From assembly GCA_965198755.1 (NCBI GenBank), contig OZ240673.1, positions 4,154,001 to 4,218,000 on the forward strand: a stretch of DNA of 64,000 nt. The letters run 5' to 3'. How positions within the stretch are numbered: the first letter of the stretch is position 1; every line of letters begins with the position of its first letter. A program made the position numbers and the translations under genes. The notes under the pieces were generated by a model. The model saw only the letters and a program-made list of their open reading frames with translations, ran no database searches and was not told the origin of the DNA. Positions 49,010 through 58,414 of the stretch are shown here, one piece after another. This stretch comes from BOG-908 sp963692875 (GTDB lineage Bacteria; Pseudomonadota; Alphaproteobacteria; Acetobacterales; Acetobacteraceae).

Positions 49010-49458
49010 CGCGGCTCGCCTGGCTCGGCCTATGGAGCGTCTGCGCTGTAGCGCAGGCAGCCGTGCCGCCGAACCTCGCGGATTTTCAAGGCAGTTGGCG
49101 GGTGGCTCGCATGGTCGGCGCGAGCGACGTCGGTACCAAGGATGATTTTCGGAAACTCCTTGGCACACGCGTCGAATGGAGCGCCGATGCGGTCGAGGAT
49201 GCGGACGGAACCTGCCGGATCGTGCACCCGGCGGTGTCGTTCCTGACAACCGATGCGCTGCAGCATGACCTATGGGGGGGGCAGACGGTCGCCGGGCTGG
49301 ACCTGCCGAAGACAGAAATCGCCAAGACGTTCGGCCCGACCACGCCGGTTTTCGACGATGGCGGCAAAGGCTGCGCACGCGCTGTCATGCTTAGCCCAAA
49401 CCGGCTGCTACTGATGTTTGCAAACGGCTATCTGTATTTGCTCGAGCGCAGTTTGTAA
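49006..49458 (+). CDS. Exported protein coupled to the GH24 gene (possible immunity/inhibitor)
   Basis: Protein of 150 aa with signal peptide MTRLAWLGLWSVCAVAQA; the mature part looks beta-rich and lipocalin-like (NLADFQGSWRVARMVGASD, LMFANGYLYLLERSL) with two cysteines. It overlaps the GH24 stop by 4 nt, so the two are made together. A periplasmic location suits a lysozyme inhibitor or immunity protein, but no named family is recognised. The stop TAA is also the first triplet of the TAATAC outer module of repeat R41. Confidence 0.68.
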   Translation: MTRLAWLGLWSVCAVAQAAVPPNLADFQGSWRVARMVGASDVGTKDDFRKLLGTRVEWSADAVEDADGTCRIVHPAVSFLTTDALQHDLWGGQTVAGLDLPKTEIAKTFGPTTPVFDDGGKGCARAVMLSPNRLLLMFANGYLYLLERSL

Positions 49459-49628
49459 TACTACCGCGTCAGGTTCTGAACGGTGACAAGCGCAGCAAGC
49501 GGTTCTTTTTTGAAAAAAAGAACCAAAAAACTTTTGACTCCGCTGTCGCGCGCTCTCCGGAAAGGTCCGCGACAGCGGACTCAAACGTTTTTTGCTTCTT
49601 TTTTTCCAAAAAGAAGGCCTTGCTTGCC
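49456..49628 (-). repeat. XY repeat R41 (R) with left outer module
   Basis: Outer module TAATACTACCGCGTCAGG..GAACGGTGACAAGCG, X arm left, symmetric core (ACTCCGCTGTCGCGCG..CCGCGACAGCGGA), Yc arm right with C in the loop. It supplies stops to the genes on both sides. Confidence 0.92.
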
Positions 49629-52600
49629 TTACTTCCGCCACCAACCCTTCCGCTTCGGTGCGTCACCCGCCTCGTTGCCGACGATGATCGGCTGGATCGC
49701 CGGACCGGCTACCGGCTCGGCTGGCGGCTCCTCTGGGACCAGCCGCAAGCTTGGGCTCGGCTCATCAACCGGCGCCGACGCAGCTGGCGGGACGACCGTG
49801 CTTGGCGCCGCTGTCGTGTCAGTGCGTTGTTCGGCCTGCTCGATCGCGTCGAAGATGTCCAACCCTGCCATCGCAAACGGGTCGGCAGGGGTCGGGCCGA
49901 GATACGGTGTAAAGGCGGAGGGCGTAAAGACGGGCGGCGTGAAGGCGGGCGGCGTAAAGACGGGCGGCACGTAGGCCGGCCCTGCCGGTGTGTCGGCGGC
50001 GTCCGCCTGCTCGGCCTCTGCCTCGCCGTCCGGCTTGCGCCGGCGACGGCCGCCCCGGCGGCCGCGCTTGGCGCGCGCCGGCTCCGCCTCACCCTCGGCG
50101 CTGACTGGTGCTTCGGCCTCGGCTTCGGCCGGCGCTGCCGCAACGGGGGCTTCGGTCTCCGACGCCGCCTCGGCAGCCTCGTCGTGGCCGGGCACGGAGA
50201 CGATGACCTCCGTGGGGAACGCGAGGTCGGGGATGTCCGGCTGCTCGGCATCCTCGGGCAGCGGGGCGGCGGCCTCCGCCTGCACACCGTCCTCGCGCCG
50301 TCCACCACGCCGGCGCCGGCGGCGACGGCGGCGGCGCTGTTCGCCCTCGGCCGCGGTCTCGCCGGGCACGTGGTCGGCATCCTCGGTAAAGTCGTCCGGC
50401 GCGGCTTCTGCCTCGACGGGGGCTGCGGCCGCCGGCTGCAGCTCCACGTCGGCCTCCTCCTCGGAGATGTCGGCTTCGGCCGCGTCCTCCTCGGGCGTCG
50501 GCTGCACGTAGGTCTCGGGCGGCGGCAGCTCCTGCGGCACGGCGGCGCGCAGCCTGTCGATGCGGGTCTGCGCCGGCAGCAGGCTCTCGTCCGGCTGGAA
50601 GCAGACGCGCATGGCGTAGCGCGCCTCGATCTCGGTCAGGCGCTGGCGCTTGTTGTTGAGGATGTACAGCGCCGTCGAGCTCGCCACGTGTACCGCAATC
50701 TCGGCGGCACGGCGGCGGCCGCCCTCCTCCTCGATCTCGCGCAGCACGTGCAGCGCCGCGCTCTCCGTGCTGCGTACGTGGCCGGTGCCGCCGCAGCCCG
50801 GGCAGATGCTCAGGCTGGTCTCGGCCAAGGAGGGGCGCAGGCGCTGGCGGCTCAGCTCGAGCAGGCCGAAATGGCTGATGTGGCCGAGCTGGATGCGCGC
50901 GCGGTCGTTACGCAAGGCGTCGGCGATGCGCCGTTCGACCATCGCGTTGTGTTTCTTCGACTCCATGTCGATGAAGTCGATGACGATCAGGCCGGCGAGA
51001 TCACGCAGCCGCAGCTGGCGGGCGGCCTCCTCGGCGGCTTCGAGGTTGGTGCGCAGCGCGGTCTCCTCGATGCCGCGCTCACGCGTCGAGCGGCCGGAGT
51101 TCACGTCGATGGCGACCAGCGCCTCGGTCTGGTTGATCACCAGGTAGCCGCCGGAACGCAGCTGCACCGTGGGGCTCAGCATCGCGTCGAGCATCTGCTC
51201 GACGGCAGCGTGGGCGAACAGCGGCTGGGCGTTGGCCGGCCACAGCTGCACCTTCTTCACGTGCGTCGGCATCAGCATGCGCATGTAGTCCCGCGCGGCA
51301 CGCCAGCCATCCTGGCCGTCGACCACCAGCTCGTCGATGTCGCGCGAGTAGACGTCGCGTATGGCGCGCTTGATCAGGCTGGCTTCCTCGTAGATCAGCG
51401 AGGGCGCCATCGACGCCATCGTCTGCTCGCGGATGTCGTCCCACAGGCGCAGCAGGTACTCGCCGTCGCGCTTGATCTCGGCCTTCGGGCGGGCGGCGCC
51501 GGCGGTGCGCACGATCAGCCCCATGCCGCGCGGCACCTCCAGCTCGGCGGTGACCTCCTTGAGGCGCCTGCGGTCGGCGGCCGAGGTGATCTTGCGCGAG
51601 ATGCCGCCGCCGCGCGGCGAGTTGGGCATCAGCACGCAGTAGCGGCCGGCCAGCGAGATGTAGGTGGTCAGCGCCGCGCCCTTGGTGCCGCGCTCCTCCT
51701 TGACCACCTGGATCAGCAGGATCTGCCGGCGGCGGATCACCTCCTGGATCTTGTAGCTGCGGGTGAAGCGCGAGGGCTGCCGCGGCGCGCGCGTCTCGTC
51801 GCTGGCCTCTGTCTCGCCGCCTACCATCTCCGGCGAGGGCGCGTCGGTGATGGCGATCTGGCGCACGCGGTTGCCGATGTCCGGCTCGCTGTGCTCCGCG
51901 CCGGCCTGCACCGGCGACGGCTCGGCGGCTTCCGGCGCCGAATCGGTGCCGTAGGTCAGCGCCTCTCCGGCGGGCTCCTCAGTGCCGGATTCTTGCAGGG
52001 CGCTGTCGGTCGGCGCCTCGAACTCGTCGCCCGGCGCGTGCAGGACGTCCTGCCGCATGAGCAGTGGCAGGGCAGGCTCGATCTCGCCGTCCGGCTTGTC
52101 ACCATCGGCGATGTCGGCTTGGGGCGGCTGGTCCTCGGACACGTGGCCCGATTTCGTCTCGGCCGGCTGAGCTTCGCCTGGCTGCGACGATGAAGCGTGG
52201 CTGGCCTGTGCCGTTGCATCATCGTCCGGCTGCGCCGACCCATTGTCGCCCGGCTGCGCGCGTTCATCCTCGCTCGACTGCACCGGCCCAGCGTTGCCCG
52301 GCGGCTCCTCGACGCCGTCGCCCGGCTCCGCCGCCAGCCCGCCGCCCGGATGGCCCGAAGCTGCGTCCTCGGTCTGCTGGTGTCCGGTGCCGTTGGCCAT
52401 CTCTCCAAGCTCGTACGGAGCATGCGCGCCGGTATCGTCCAGCAGCCCGTCCGAAGTCCCGCCGCGCCCGGCGCGGGCAGGTGGCGCCTGGACGTCGTCC
52501 TCCTCGGCCTCCTCCTCGGCGCGCGCCTCCTCCTCCTGCATCGCGATCAGTCGCTGCCGGTCGGCGACGGGAATTTGGTAGTAGTCCGGGTGGATCTCGC

Positions 52601-52814
52601 CAAAGGCAAGGAAGCCGTGCCGGTTGCCGCCGTACTCGACGAATGCGGCCTGCAGGCTGGGCTCTACGCGGACGACCTTGGCGAGGTAGATGTTGCCCTT
52701 GAGCTGACGGCGCGAGAGGGTTTCGACGTCGAAATCTTCGAGGCGGTTACCGTCCAGCACCACCACGCGGGTTTCTTCCGCGTGGCTTGAATCGATGAGA
52801 AGACGCTTGGTCAT
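49629..52814 (-). CDS. rne: Ribonuclease E
   Basis: RNase E of 1061 aa, the scaffold endoribonuclease of the RNA degradosome. MTKRLLIDSSHAEETRVVVLDGN and the S1 strands (KGNIYLAKVVRVEPSLQAAFVEYG) open the protein; an acidic insertion of about 240 residues (about 95-340) interrupts the S1 region, as in other alphaproteobacteria. The catalytic core has VAIDVNSGRSTRERG and LIVIDFIDMESK, and the zinc link CPGCGGTGH at about 671. The C-terminus from about 760 is disordered: Arg-rich blocks that bind RNA and a tandem PPxFT stretch (about 945-975). A shorter rng paralogue lies at 10650-11822. Upstream 52815-53151 is a gene-free 5' region. Confidence 0.95.
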   Translation of the reverse strand: MTKRLLIDSSHAEETRVVVLDGNRLEDFDVETLSRRQLKGNIYLAKVVRVEPSLQAAFVEYGGNRHGFLAFGEIHPDYYQIPVADRQRLIAMQEEEARAEEEAEEDDVQAPPARAGRGGTSDGLLDDTGAHAPYELGEMANGTGHQQTEDAASGHPGGGLAAEPGDGVEEPPGNAGPVQSSEDERAQPGDNGSAQPDDDATAQASHASSSQPGEAQPAETKSGHVSEDQPPQADIADGDKPDGEIEPALPLLMRQDVLHAPGDEFEAPTDSALQESGTEEPAGEALTYGTDSAPEAAEPSPVQAGAEHSEPDIGNRVRQIAITDAPSPEMVGGETEASDETRAPRQPSRFTRSYKIQEVIRRRQILLIQVVKEERGTKGAALTTYISLAGRYCVLMPNSPRGGGISRKITSAADRRRLKEVTAELEVPRGMGLIVRTAGAARPKAEIKRDGEYLLRLWDDIREQTMASMAPSLIYEEASLIKRAIRDVYSRDIDELVVDGQDGWRAARDYMRMLMPTHVKKVQLWPANAQPLFAHAAVEQMLDAMLSPTVQLRSGGYLVINQTEALVAIDVNSGRSTRERGIEETALRTNLEAAEEAARQLRLRDLAGLIVIDFIDMESKKHNAMVERRIADALRNDRARIQLGHISHFGLLELSRQRLRPSLAETSLSICPGCGGTGHVRSTESAALHVLREIEEEGGRRRAAEIAVHVASSTALYILNNKRQRLTEIEARYAMRVCFQPDESLLPAQTRIDRLRAAVPQELPPPETYVQPTPEEDAAEADISEEEADVELQPAAAAPVEAEAAPDDFTEDADHVPGETAAEGEQRRRRRRRRRRGGRREDGVQAEAAAPLPEDAEQPDIPDLAFPTEVIVSVPGHDEAAEAASETEAPVAAAPAEAEAEAPVSAEGEAEPARAKRGRRGGRRRRKPDGEAEAEQADAADTPAGPAYVPPVFTPPAFTPPVFTPSAFTPYLGPTPADPFAMAGLDIFDAIEQAEQRTDTTAAPSTVVPPAASAPVDEPSPSLRLVPEEPPAEPVAGPAIQPIIVGNEAGDAPKRKGWWRK

Positions 52815-53151
52815 GAAGTCTGCAACTCCGGGACCCCGGCGTCGCGCGGCAACTCACTCCTGTCGGATGGGGGAGGCGCGCGGCCTGGCAGGTCAATTGG
52901 GGGTGGGCAAGCCAGGCGCGCACGCCAGCACGGCGGCCAGTCCGCTCCGGCCGTGATGCGGCCGAAACGTTCAACGTGGACTCTGTCGCGGCGCTGCTGT
53001 GTGCTGCCATGGCCTTCGAACGTGGCGCCCGCGCGGTAGAAGCTGCGGGCGTTCAGGGGGGTAGCCGTCGCGCATCGCGCGGTTTGCGGCGCCTTGGGAG
53101 GGCTGCACGCGGTTTGACACATGCAGCAAAGTGCTTGGCACTGCAAGAGAG
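52815..53151. other. rne upstream region
   Basis: About 335 bp before rne, ending at repeat R42. In many bacteria the rne 5' untranslated region mediates autoregulation; I see no specific conserved element. No gene is supported. Confidence 0.4.
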
Positions 53152-53284
53152 GAAGCAAGGCCTTCTTTTTCGAGAAAAAGAAGCAAAAAGCTTTTGTCTC
53201 GGCTGTGGCGGACCTGTCCTGCGAGCGTGCACCCAAGGAACAAAAGTTTTTTGGTTCCTTTTTTCGAAAAAGAACCGCTTTCTT
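53152..53284 (+). repeat. XY repeat R42 (F)
   Basis: Ya arm left, X arm right with CGAA in its loop; core CTGTGGCGGACCTG..CCCAAGGAAC. In the divergent gap between rne and the amidase gene. Confidence 0.9.
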
Positions 53285-53366
53285 CTCTGTGTCCGCCCCG
53301 ACACATGACCCATGATTAATCAATGACTAACCCGCCGTATCGAACGTTACATGGTAGGTTGACCCC

Positions 53367-54191
53367 ATGCCGTCCGACCCCGCTTTCTCCCGCCGCCTGC
53401 TGCTTGGCCACGGTTTCGGCGCGGCGCTGATGCTGCCCGCCGCGGCCATGGCGGCCACCCAGCGTCCTGCCCGCCACCCCGCACCCGCGCGCTCCGCGCC
53501 GCTGGTGGTGCTCGACCCCGGCCACGGCGGCAAGGACCCCGGCGCCATCGGCACGGCCGGCACCTACGAGAAGCACGTCGCCTTTGCAGTGGCCGGCGAA
53601 CTGGCCCGGCGCTTGCGCGCCGGCGGGCGGTGCCGGGTGTCGCTGACGCGGGAGAACGACGTGTTCATCCCGTTGCAGGACCGCGTCGCCATCGCCCAGG
53701 CGCAGAAAGCGTCGCTGTTCGTCTCCATCCACGCCGACGCGGTGGCCGACCACGCCGTGCGCGGCGCCAGCGTCTACACCCTGGCCGCCACCGCGTCCGA
53801 CGCCCAGAGTGCCCATCTCGCCGACCGGGAGAACGCCGCCGACCGCTACGGCGGCCCGGCGGTGCACGGCGTCTCCCCCCAGGTGGCAGAGATCCTGGCC
53901 AGCCTGGTGCAGCACGAGACGCGGCTGGGGTCGGCGCTGGCCCAGCAGCACATCGTGGCGGCTCTCGGCCAGGACGTGCCCCTGCTCGACAACCCGGCGC
54001 GTCACGCCGGCTTCGCCGTGCTAAAAGCGGCCGACATCCCCAGCGTGCTCGTTGAGACGGGATTCATGTCGAACCCGCATGATGAGGCCGCGTTGCGGCA
54101 GGCAAGCCACCGTGCGATGATCGCGTTCGCCATCCACCGCGCCGTGGACGGCTACTTCGCGTCCGAAGGGCGCCTCGCCCGGATCGGCTGA
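53367..54191 (+). CDS. amiC: N-acetylmuramoyl-L-alanine amidase (Amidase_3), Tat-exported
   Basis: Periplasmic zinc amidase of 274 aa that splits septal peptidoglycan between MurNAc and L-Ala. The N-terminus SRRLLLGHGFGAALMLPAAAMA is a twin-arginine signal. Zinc and catalytic residues are in VLDPGHGGKDPGAIG, the TYEKHV Glu, LFVSIHADA and VLVETGFMSNPHDEA. It is shorter than E. coli AmiC since the AMIN domain is missing. It is followed 102 bp downstream by the PBP1A gene, a frequent pairing in alphaproteobacteria, in a gap without a repeat. Confidence 0.9.
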   Translation: MPSDPAFSRRLLLGHGFGAALMLPAAAMAATQRPARHPAPARSAPLVVLDPGHGGKDPGAIGTAGTYEKHVAFAVAGELARRLRAGGRCRVSLTRENDVFIPLQDRVAIAQAQKASLFVSIHADAVADHAVRGASVYTLAATASDAQSAHLADRENAADRYGGPAVHGVSPQVAEILASLVQHETRLGSALAQQHIVAALGQDVPLLDNPARHAGFAVLKAADIPSVLVETGFMSNPHDEAALRQASHRAMIAFAIHRAVDGYFASEGRLARIG

Positions 54192-54293
54192 CCGGCCGCG
54201 GGTGCCCGCAGGCGTGGGCGATCCATCACTGGTGGGGGTCGGGGTTAAGCCGCGGGACATCGGGCCCGCGTCGTTGGATAGGATCGTGCACCT

Positions 54294-56942
54294 GTGGATG
54301 GGCATCGCGAACGACTGATCGTGGCGTCGGAGCCGGACGAGACGCCGCCGCCGCCGCGCAAGCCCGCCCGCAAGCAGCGGCGGGCACACCCCGTGCTGGC
54401 CTTCGTGCGCGGCCTGTTCGGCCTGATTTTCGCCATCGGCATCGTCGGCGCCGGCGCGGCCGGGCTGATCGTCTGGAACATCTATGACCAGGATTCGGCC
54501 GACCTGCCGACGCTGGACGGCCTGCGCACCTACCAGCCGCCGGTGATGAGCCGCGTCTACGCCGGCGACGACCGGCTGATGGCCGAGCTCGCCGACCAGC
54601 GCCGCATCTTCGCCCCCATCAGTGCCATCCCCGAGCAGCTCAAGCGCGCGTTCATCGCCGCCGAGGACCAGAACTTCTACACCCACAAGGGCGTGGACCC
54701 GTTCGCCATCGCGCGCGCGGCGTTCACCGACCTGCAGCACGTGGGCGAGGGCAAGCGGCCCAAGGGTGCGTCCACCATCACCCAGCAGGTGGCGCGCAAC
54801 ATGGTGCTGGGCTCGGACGCGCTCAGCTACCACCGCAAGATCAAGGAGGGCCTGCTGGCGCTGCGCATCGAGCGCGTGCTGACCAAGCAGCGCATCCTCG
54901 AGCTCTACCTCAACGAGATCTACCTCGGCGAGGGCGCCTACGGCGTGGTGGCGGCAGCCCAGACCTACTTCAACAAGCCGCTCGACCGGCTCACCGCCGG
55001 TGAGGCGGCTATGCTCGCCGCCCTGCCGAAATCGCCGAAGAACTACGACCCGTTCCGCTACGCCGACGCCGCCCGCGGCCGGCGCGACTGGGTGCTCGAC
55101 CGCATGGCCGAGACCCACGCGATCACCCCGGCCGAGGCCGAAGCCGGCAAGGCCGAGCCGCTGACCCCCAGCAAGTACCACGCGCCGGACGTCGTGCCGG
55201 GCTCGGAGTGGTTCACCGAGGAGGTGCGCCGCCAGCTCGCCCTGCGCTTCGGCCAGGACCAGACCACCGAAGGCGGCCTGATCGTCCACACCAGCCTGGA
55301 CCCGGCGTTGCAGGCTCAGGCCGACCTCTCGCTGCGTGCCGGGCTGATGCACTACGACCACGCGCATGGCGGCTGGCGCGGCCCGGTGGCACGCATCGGC
55401 AGCACCGCCTCGCTGGACGGTGATTGGTCGGACGCGCTCTCCCGCATCCCCAAGCCGGCCGGCATGCTGCCCGACTGGCGCGTGGCCGTGGTGCTCGACG
55501 AGACGTATGACGCCGCCAGGCTCGGCTACCTCACCGACGTGGACGGCACCACCCAGGCCCGCACCGGCGAGGTGGCGCTGTCCACGCTGGGCTGGGCGCG
55601 TCAGGTGCTGGGCAACGGTGACCTCGGCGCCGCCCCGCGCCGCATGTCCGACGTGCTGTCCCCTGGCGACATCGTGCTGGTGGAGCCGGCCGACGGCACG
55701 CTGGAGATGCGGGTGGCCGACCACCACCCGGCTCGCAAGTCGCACGCCCACAGCTCGGTGCTCACGCTGGACAAGCTGACCCTGCGGCAGATCCCCAAGG
55801 TCGAGGGCGCGCTGGTCAGCCTGGACCCGCGCACCGGCCGAGTGCTGGCGCTGTCCGGCGGCTGGAGTGCGGCTGCTAGCAAGTTCAACCGCGCCACCCA
55901 GGCGCAGCGCTCGCCGGGCAGCTCGTTCAAGCCGTTCGTCTACCTCGCCGCGATGGAGCAGGGCATCTCGCCCAGCGCGCGGTTCGAGGACAGCGCGTTC
56001 AGCATGGGCAGCTGGCACCCGCACAACTACGAGATGAACTACGGCGGGCCGACACCGCTACGCATCGCCCTGGAGCAGTCGCTGAACCTGGTGACCGTGC
56101 GCGTCGCGGCGCATATCGGCATGACCGAGGTGGCCAAGACGGCGATCGGCCTACACCTGTACGACAGCATGCCGAAGGTGCTGCCCGCCGCCCTGGGCGC
56201 TGTGGAGACCACCGTGTTGCGCGAGGCCGGCGCCTACGCCGCCATCGCCCAGGGCGGGCGCGAGGTCGTCCCCAGCCTGATCGACAGCGTGCAGGACCGT
56301 GACGGCCACGTCGTCTGGCGCCCGAACGGCCTGGTGCTGGGCGCCGGCGACCCGTCCCAGCCGCCAACCCTGTCCGACCCCCGCACCCAGGTGGCCGACC
56401 CGCAGAGCGCCTACCAGGTGCTGCGCATGATGGAGGGCGTGGTCAAGTTCGGCACCGGCAAACCCGCCGTGGAAGGGCTGGACCGGCCGGTCGCCGGCAA
56501 GACCGGCACCAGCCAGGACTACCATGACGCCTGGTTCGCCGGCTTCACGCCGGACATGGTCACCATCGTCTGGGTGGGTTTCGACTCGTCCGAGACGCTG
56601 GGCGACGAGCAGACCGGCGCGGCCGTGGCTGCCCCGATCTGGAACGACTTCATGCGCGCCGCGCAGCACGACCGCCCGGTGCTGGACTTCCGCGTGCCGG
56701 ACGGCGTTACCCTGGCCGACTGGGGCTGCGGTCGCCACGAGTGCATCGACGCGTTCAAGCCCGACCAGGTGCCTGGCGCTTCCGGCGTCGGCGGCGTCGC
56801 CCGGCAGGACGACGGCGTCGTGGATACTGCGTCGGTGGACAGCCCGGTGCAGATGGTCAACCCTGATCCGGACGCGCCGCCGCCACCGCCCAAGCCCTCG
56901 CCGGGGACTGGCGTGGATAGCGGGGTTGGGGGGCTTTACTGA
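54294..56942 (+). CDS. mrcA: Penicillin-binding protein 1A (class A, bifunctional)
   Basis: Protein of 882 aa that polymerises and cross-links peptidoglycan. A basic cytoplasmic tail and one membrane helix (about 40-62) precede the GT51 glycosyltransferase domain (AAEDQNFYTHKGVDPFAI, GASTITQQVARN, RILELYLNEIYLGEGAYG). The transpeptidase has Ser543 in SPGSSFKP, the SLN triad (EQSLNLVTV) and KTGTS. The C-terminus is Pro-rich (PDAPPPPPKPSPG). GTG 54294 is used; GTG 54321 would shorten the tail by nine residues. It ends just before repeat R43. Confidence 0.94.
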   Translation: MDGHRERLIVASEPDETPPPPRKPARKQRRAHPVLAFVRGLFGLIFAIGIVGAGAAGLIVWNIYDQDSADLPTLDGLRTYQPPVMSRVYAGDDRLMAELADQRRIFAPISAIPEQLKRAFIAAEDQNFYTHKGVDPFAIARAAFTDLQHVGEGKRPKGASTITQQVARNMVLGSDALSYHRKIKEGLLALRIERVLTKQRILELYLNEIYLGEGAYGVVAAAQTYFNKPLDRLTAGEAAMLAALPKSPKNYDPFRYADAARGRRDWVLDRMAETHAITPAEAEAGKAEPLTPSKYHAPDVVPGSEWFTEEVRRQLALRFGQDQTTEGGLIVHTSLDPALQAQADLSLRAGLMHYDHAHGGWRGPVARIGSTASLDGDWSDALSRIPKPAGMLPDWRVAVVLDETYDAARLGYLTDVDGTTQARTGEVALSTLGWARQVLGNGDLGAAPRRMSDVLSPGDIVLVEPADGTLEMRVADHHPARKSHAHSSVLTLDKLTLRQIPKVEGALVSLDPRTGRVLALSGGWSAAASKFNRATQAQRSPGSSFKPFVYLAAMEQGISPSARFEDSAFSMGSWHPHNYEMNYGGPTPLRIALEQSLNLVTVRVAAHIGMTEVAKTAIGLHLYDSMPKVLPAALGAVETTVLREAGAYAAIAQGGREVVPSLIDSVQDRDGHVVWRPNGLVLGAGDPSQPPTLSDPRTQVADPQSAYQVLRMMEGVVKFGTGKPAVEGLDRPVAGKTGTSQDYHDAWFAGFTPDMVTIVWVGFDSSETLGDEQTGAAVAAPIWNDFMRAAQHDRPVLDFRVPDGVTLADWGCGRHECIDAFKPDQVPGASGVGGVARQDDGVVDTASVDSPVQMVNPDPDAPPPPPKPSPGTGVDSGVGGLY

Positions 56943-56949
56943 GACTCTA

Positions 56950-57095
56950 GGCAAGCGGTTCTTTTTTGAAAAAAAGAACCAAAAAACTTTTGTTCCCATT
57001 GGGCGCGCCGTGAGGAGGGGTGTCGTTTCAGCCGTCCGCGACAGCAGGAGCAAAAGCTTTTTGCTTCTTTTTCTCGAAAAAGAAGGCCTTCCTTT
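56950..57095 (-). repeat. XY repeat R43 (R)
   Basis: X arm left, Ya arm right; long core GGGCGCGCCGTGAGG..GTCGTTTCAGCCGTCCGCGACAG, the same core family as R4 and, reversed, R45. Confidence 0.92.
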
Positions 57096-57144
57096 CTTCC
57101 TGACCCCGCGCCAAATGCGCCCCTCCTCAAACAGGTAACCCACC

Positions 57145-58276
57145 ATGGCCGCCGAAGCCGACACCCTCCACGACCAGATCCAGCAATCGGTAGCCCTGCT
57201 CCGGAGGCATCTTTGACTGGGATGTCGCCACCGCCCGTCTCGAGGAGCTCAACCACCTAGTCGAAGACCCATCCCTCTGGAACGACGCCGAGGGCGCGCA
57301 GAAGATCATGCGCGAGCGTAACCGCCTGGCCAGCGGCATCGACGGCCTCCGCAAGCTTGAATCCGACGTCGCCGACGCGATGGGACTGATCGAGCTGGCC
57401 GAAGCCGAGGGCGAGCCGGCGATGGTCGCCGAGGGCATCGGCGCGCTGAGCGACATCGCTGCCGAAGCCAAGCGTCAGGAAATCCTCGGCCTGCTCAGCG
57501 GCGAGGCGGACGGCAACGACTGCTACATAGAGCTCAACGCCGGCCAGGGCGGCACCGAGGCGCAGGACTGGACCGAAATGCTCATGCGCATGTACTCGCG
57601 CTGGTCGGAAAAGCACGGCTACAAGGTGGAGATGATGGAGGCCAGCGAGGGCGAGGGTGCCGGCCTCAAATCCGTCACCCTGCAGGTGAGTGGTCCCAAC
57701 GCCTACGGCTGGCTGAAGACCGAGGCCGGCGTGCACCGCCTGGTCCGCATCAGCCCGTTCGACGCCGCCGCCCGCCGGCAGACCAGCTTCGCCAGCGTCT
57801 GGGTCTACCCGCTGGTCGACGACAGCATCGAGATCGAGATCCGCGACGCCGACCTCAAGGTGGACACCTTCCGCGCGTCCGGCGCCGGCGGCCAGCACGT
57901 CAACAAGACGGAGTCCGCCATCCGCATCACCCACATGCCGTCCGGCATCATCGTCGCCTGCCAGACCGATCGTAGCCAGCACCGCAACCGCGCCACCGCG
58001 ATGGGCATGCTGAAGGCGCGGCTCTACGAGGCGGAGCTGCAGAAACGCGAGGCGGCCTCGGCGCTGACGGAAGCGGGAAAGACCGAGAACAGCTGGGGGC
58101 ACCAGATCCGCAGCTACGTTTTGGCGCCGTATCAGATGGTCAAGGACCTGCGGACGGGGGTGGAGAAGGGCAACCCGGGGGCTGTGCTGGATGGGGAGCT
58201 GGATGATTTCATGGCGGCGGCGCTGGCTGCACGGGTGGGGGCTACGCGGAGTGAGGCTTCGGCTCAGGCACAGTAG
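57145..58276 (+). CDS. prfB: Peptide chain release factor 2 (programmed +1 frameshift)
   Basis: RF2 of 376 aa after frameshifting. ATG 57145 opens 23 codons to an in-frame TGA (57214-57216); reading shifts +1 on CTT and continues DWDVATARLEELNHLVEDPSLW to the stop at 58276. SPF (203-205) recognises UGA/UAA and GGQ (248-250) in SGAGGQHVNKTES catalyses release. The internal TGA makes RF2 synthesis self-limiting: low RF2 favours the shift. Length after the shift is normal. Repeat R43 is upstream and R44 downstream. Confidence 0.96.
57203..57217 (+). promoter_or_regulatory. prfB: prfB autoregulatory frameshift site
   Basis: GGAGG (57203-57207) lies three bases before CTT-TGA-C (57211-57217), the classical arrangement of an internal Shine-Dalgarno, slippery Leu codon, UGA stop and following C that drives +1 frameshifting in RF2 genes. 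Confidence 0.95.
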
Positions 58277-58289
58277 AGAGCCTCCGGCG

Positions 58290-58410
58290 GCTTCTTTTCT
58301 GAAGAAAAGAAGCAAAAGACTTTTGCTCTCTGTCGGGTGTCGGTCCTGGAGCGCGCGACAGCGGATCAAAAGTTTTTTGGTTCTTTTTTTCAAAAAAGAA
58401 CTGCTTGCTT
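58290..58410 (+). repeat. XY repeat R44 (F)
   Basis: Yb arm left with a changed outer flank (CTCCGGCGG), short core (TGTCGGGTGTCGG..CGCGACAGCGGATC), X arm right. Confidence 0.88.
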
Positions 58411-58414
58411 GCTG

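Noticed and set aside
57308..58276. prfB beginning at ATG 57308
   Set aside because: It would lack the conserved N-terminal helix; the upstream frame with the canonical frameshift site supplies it.
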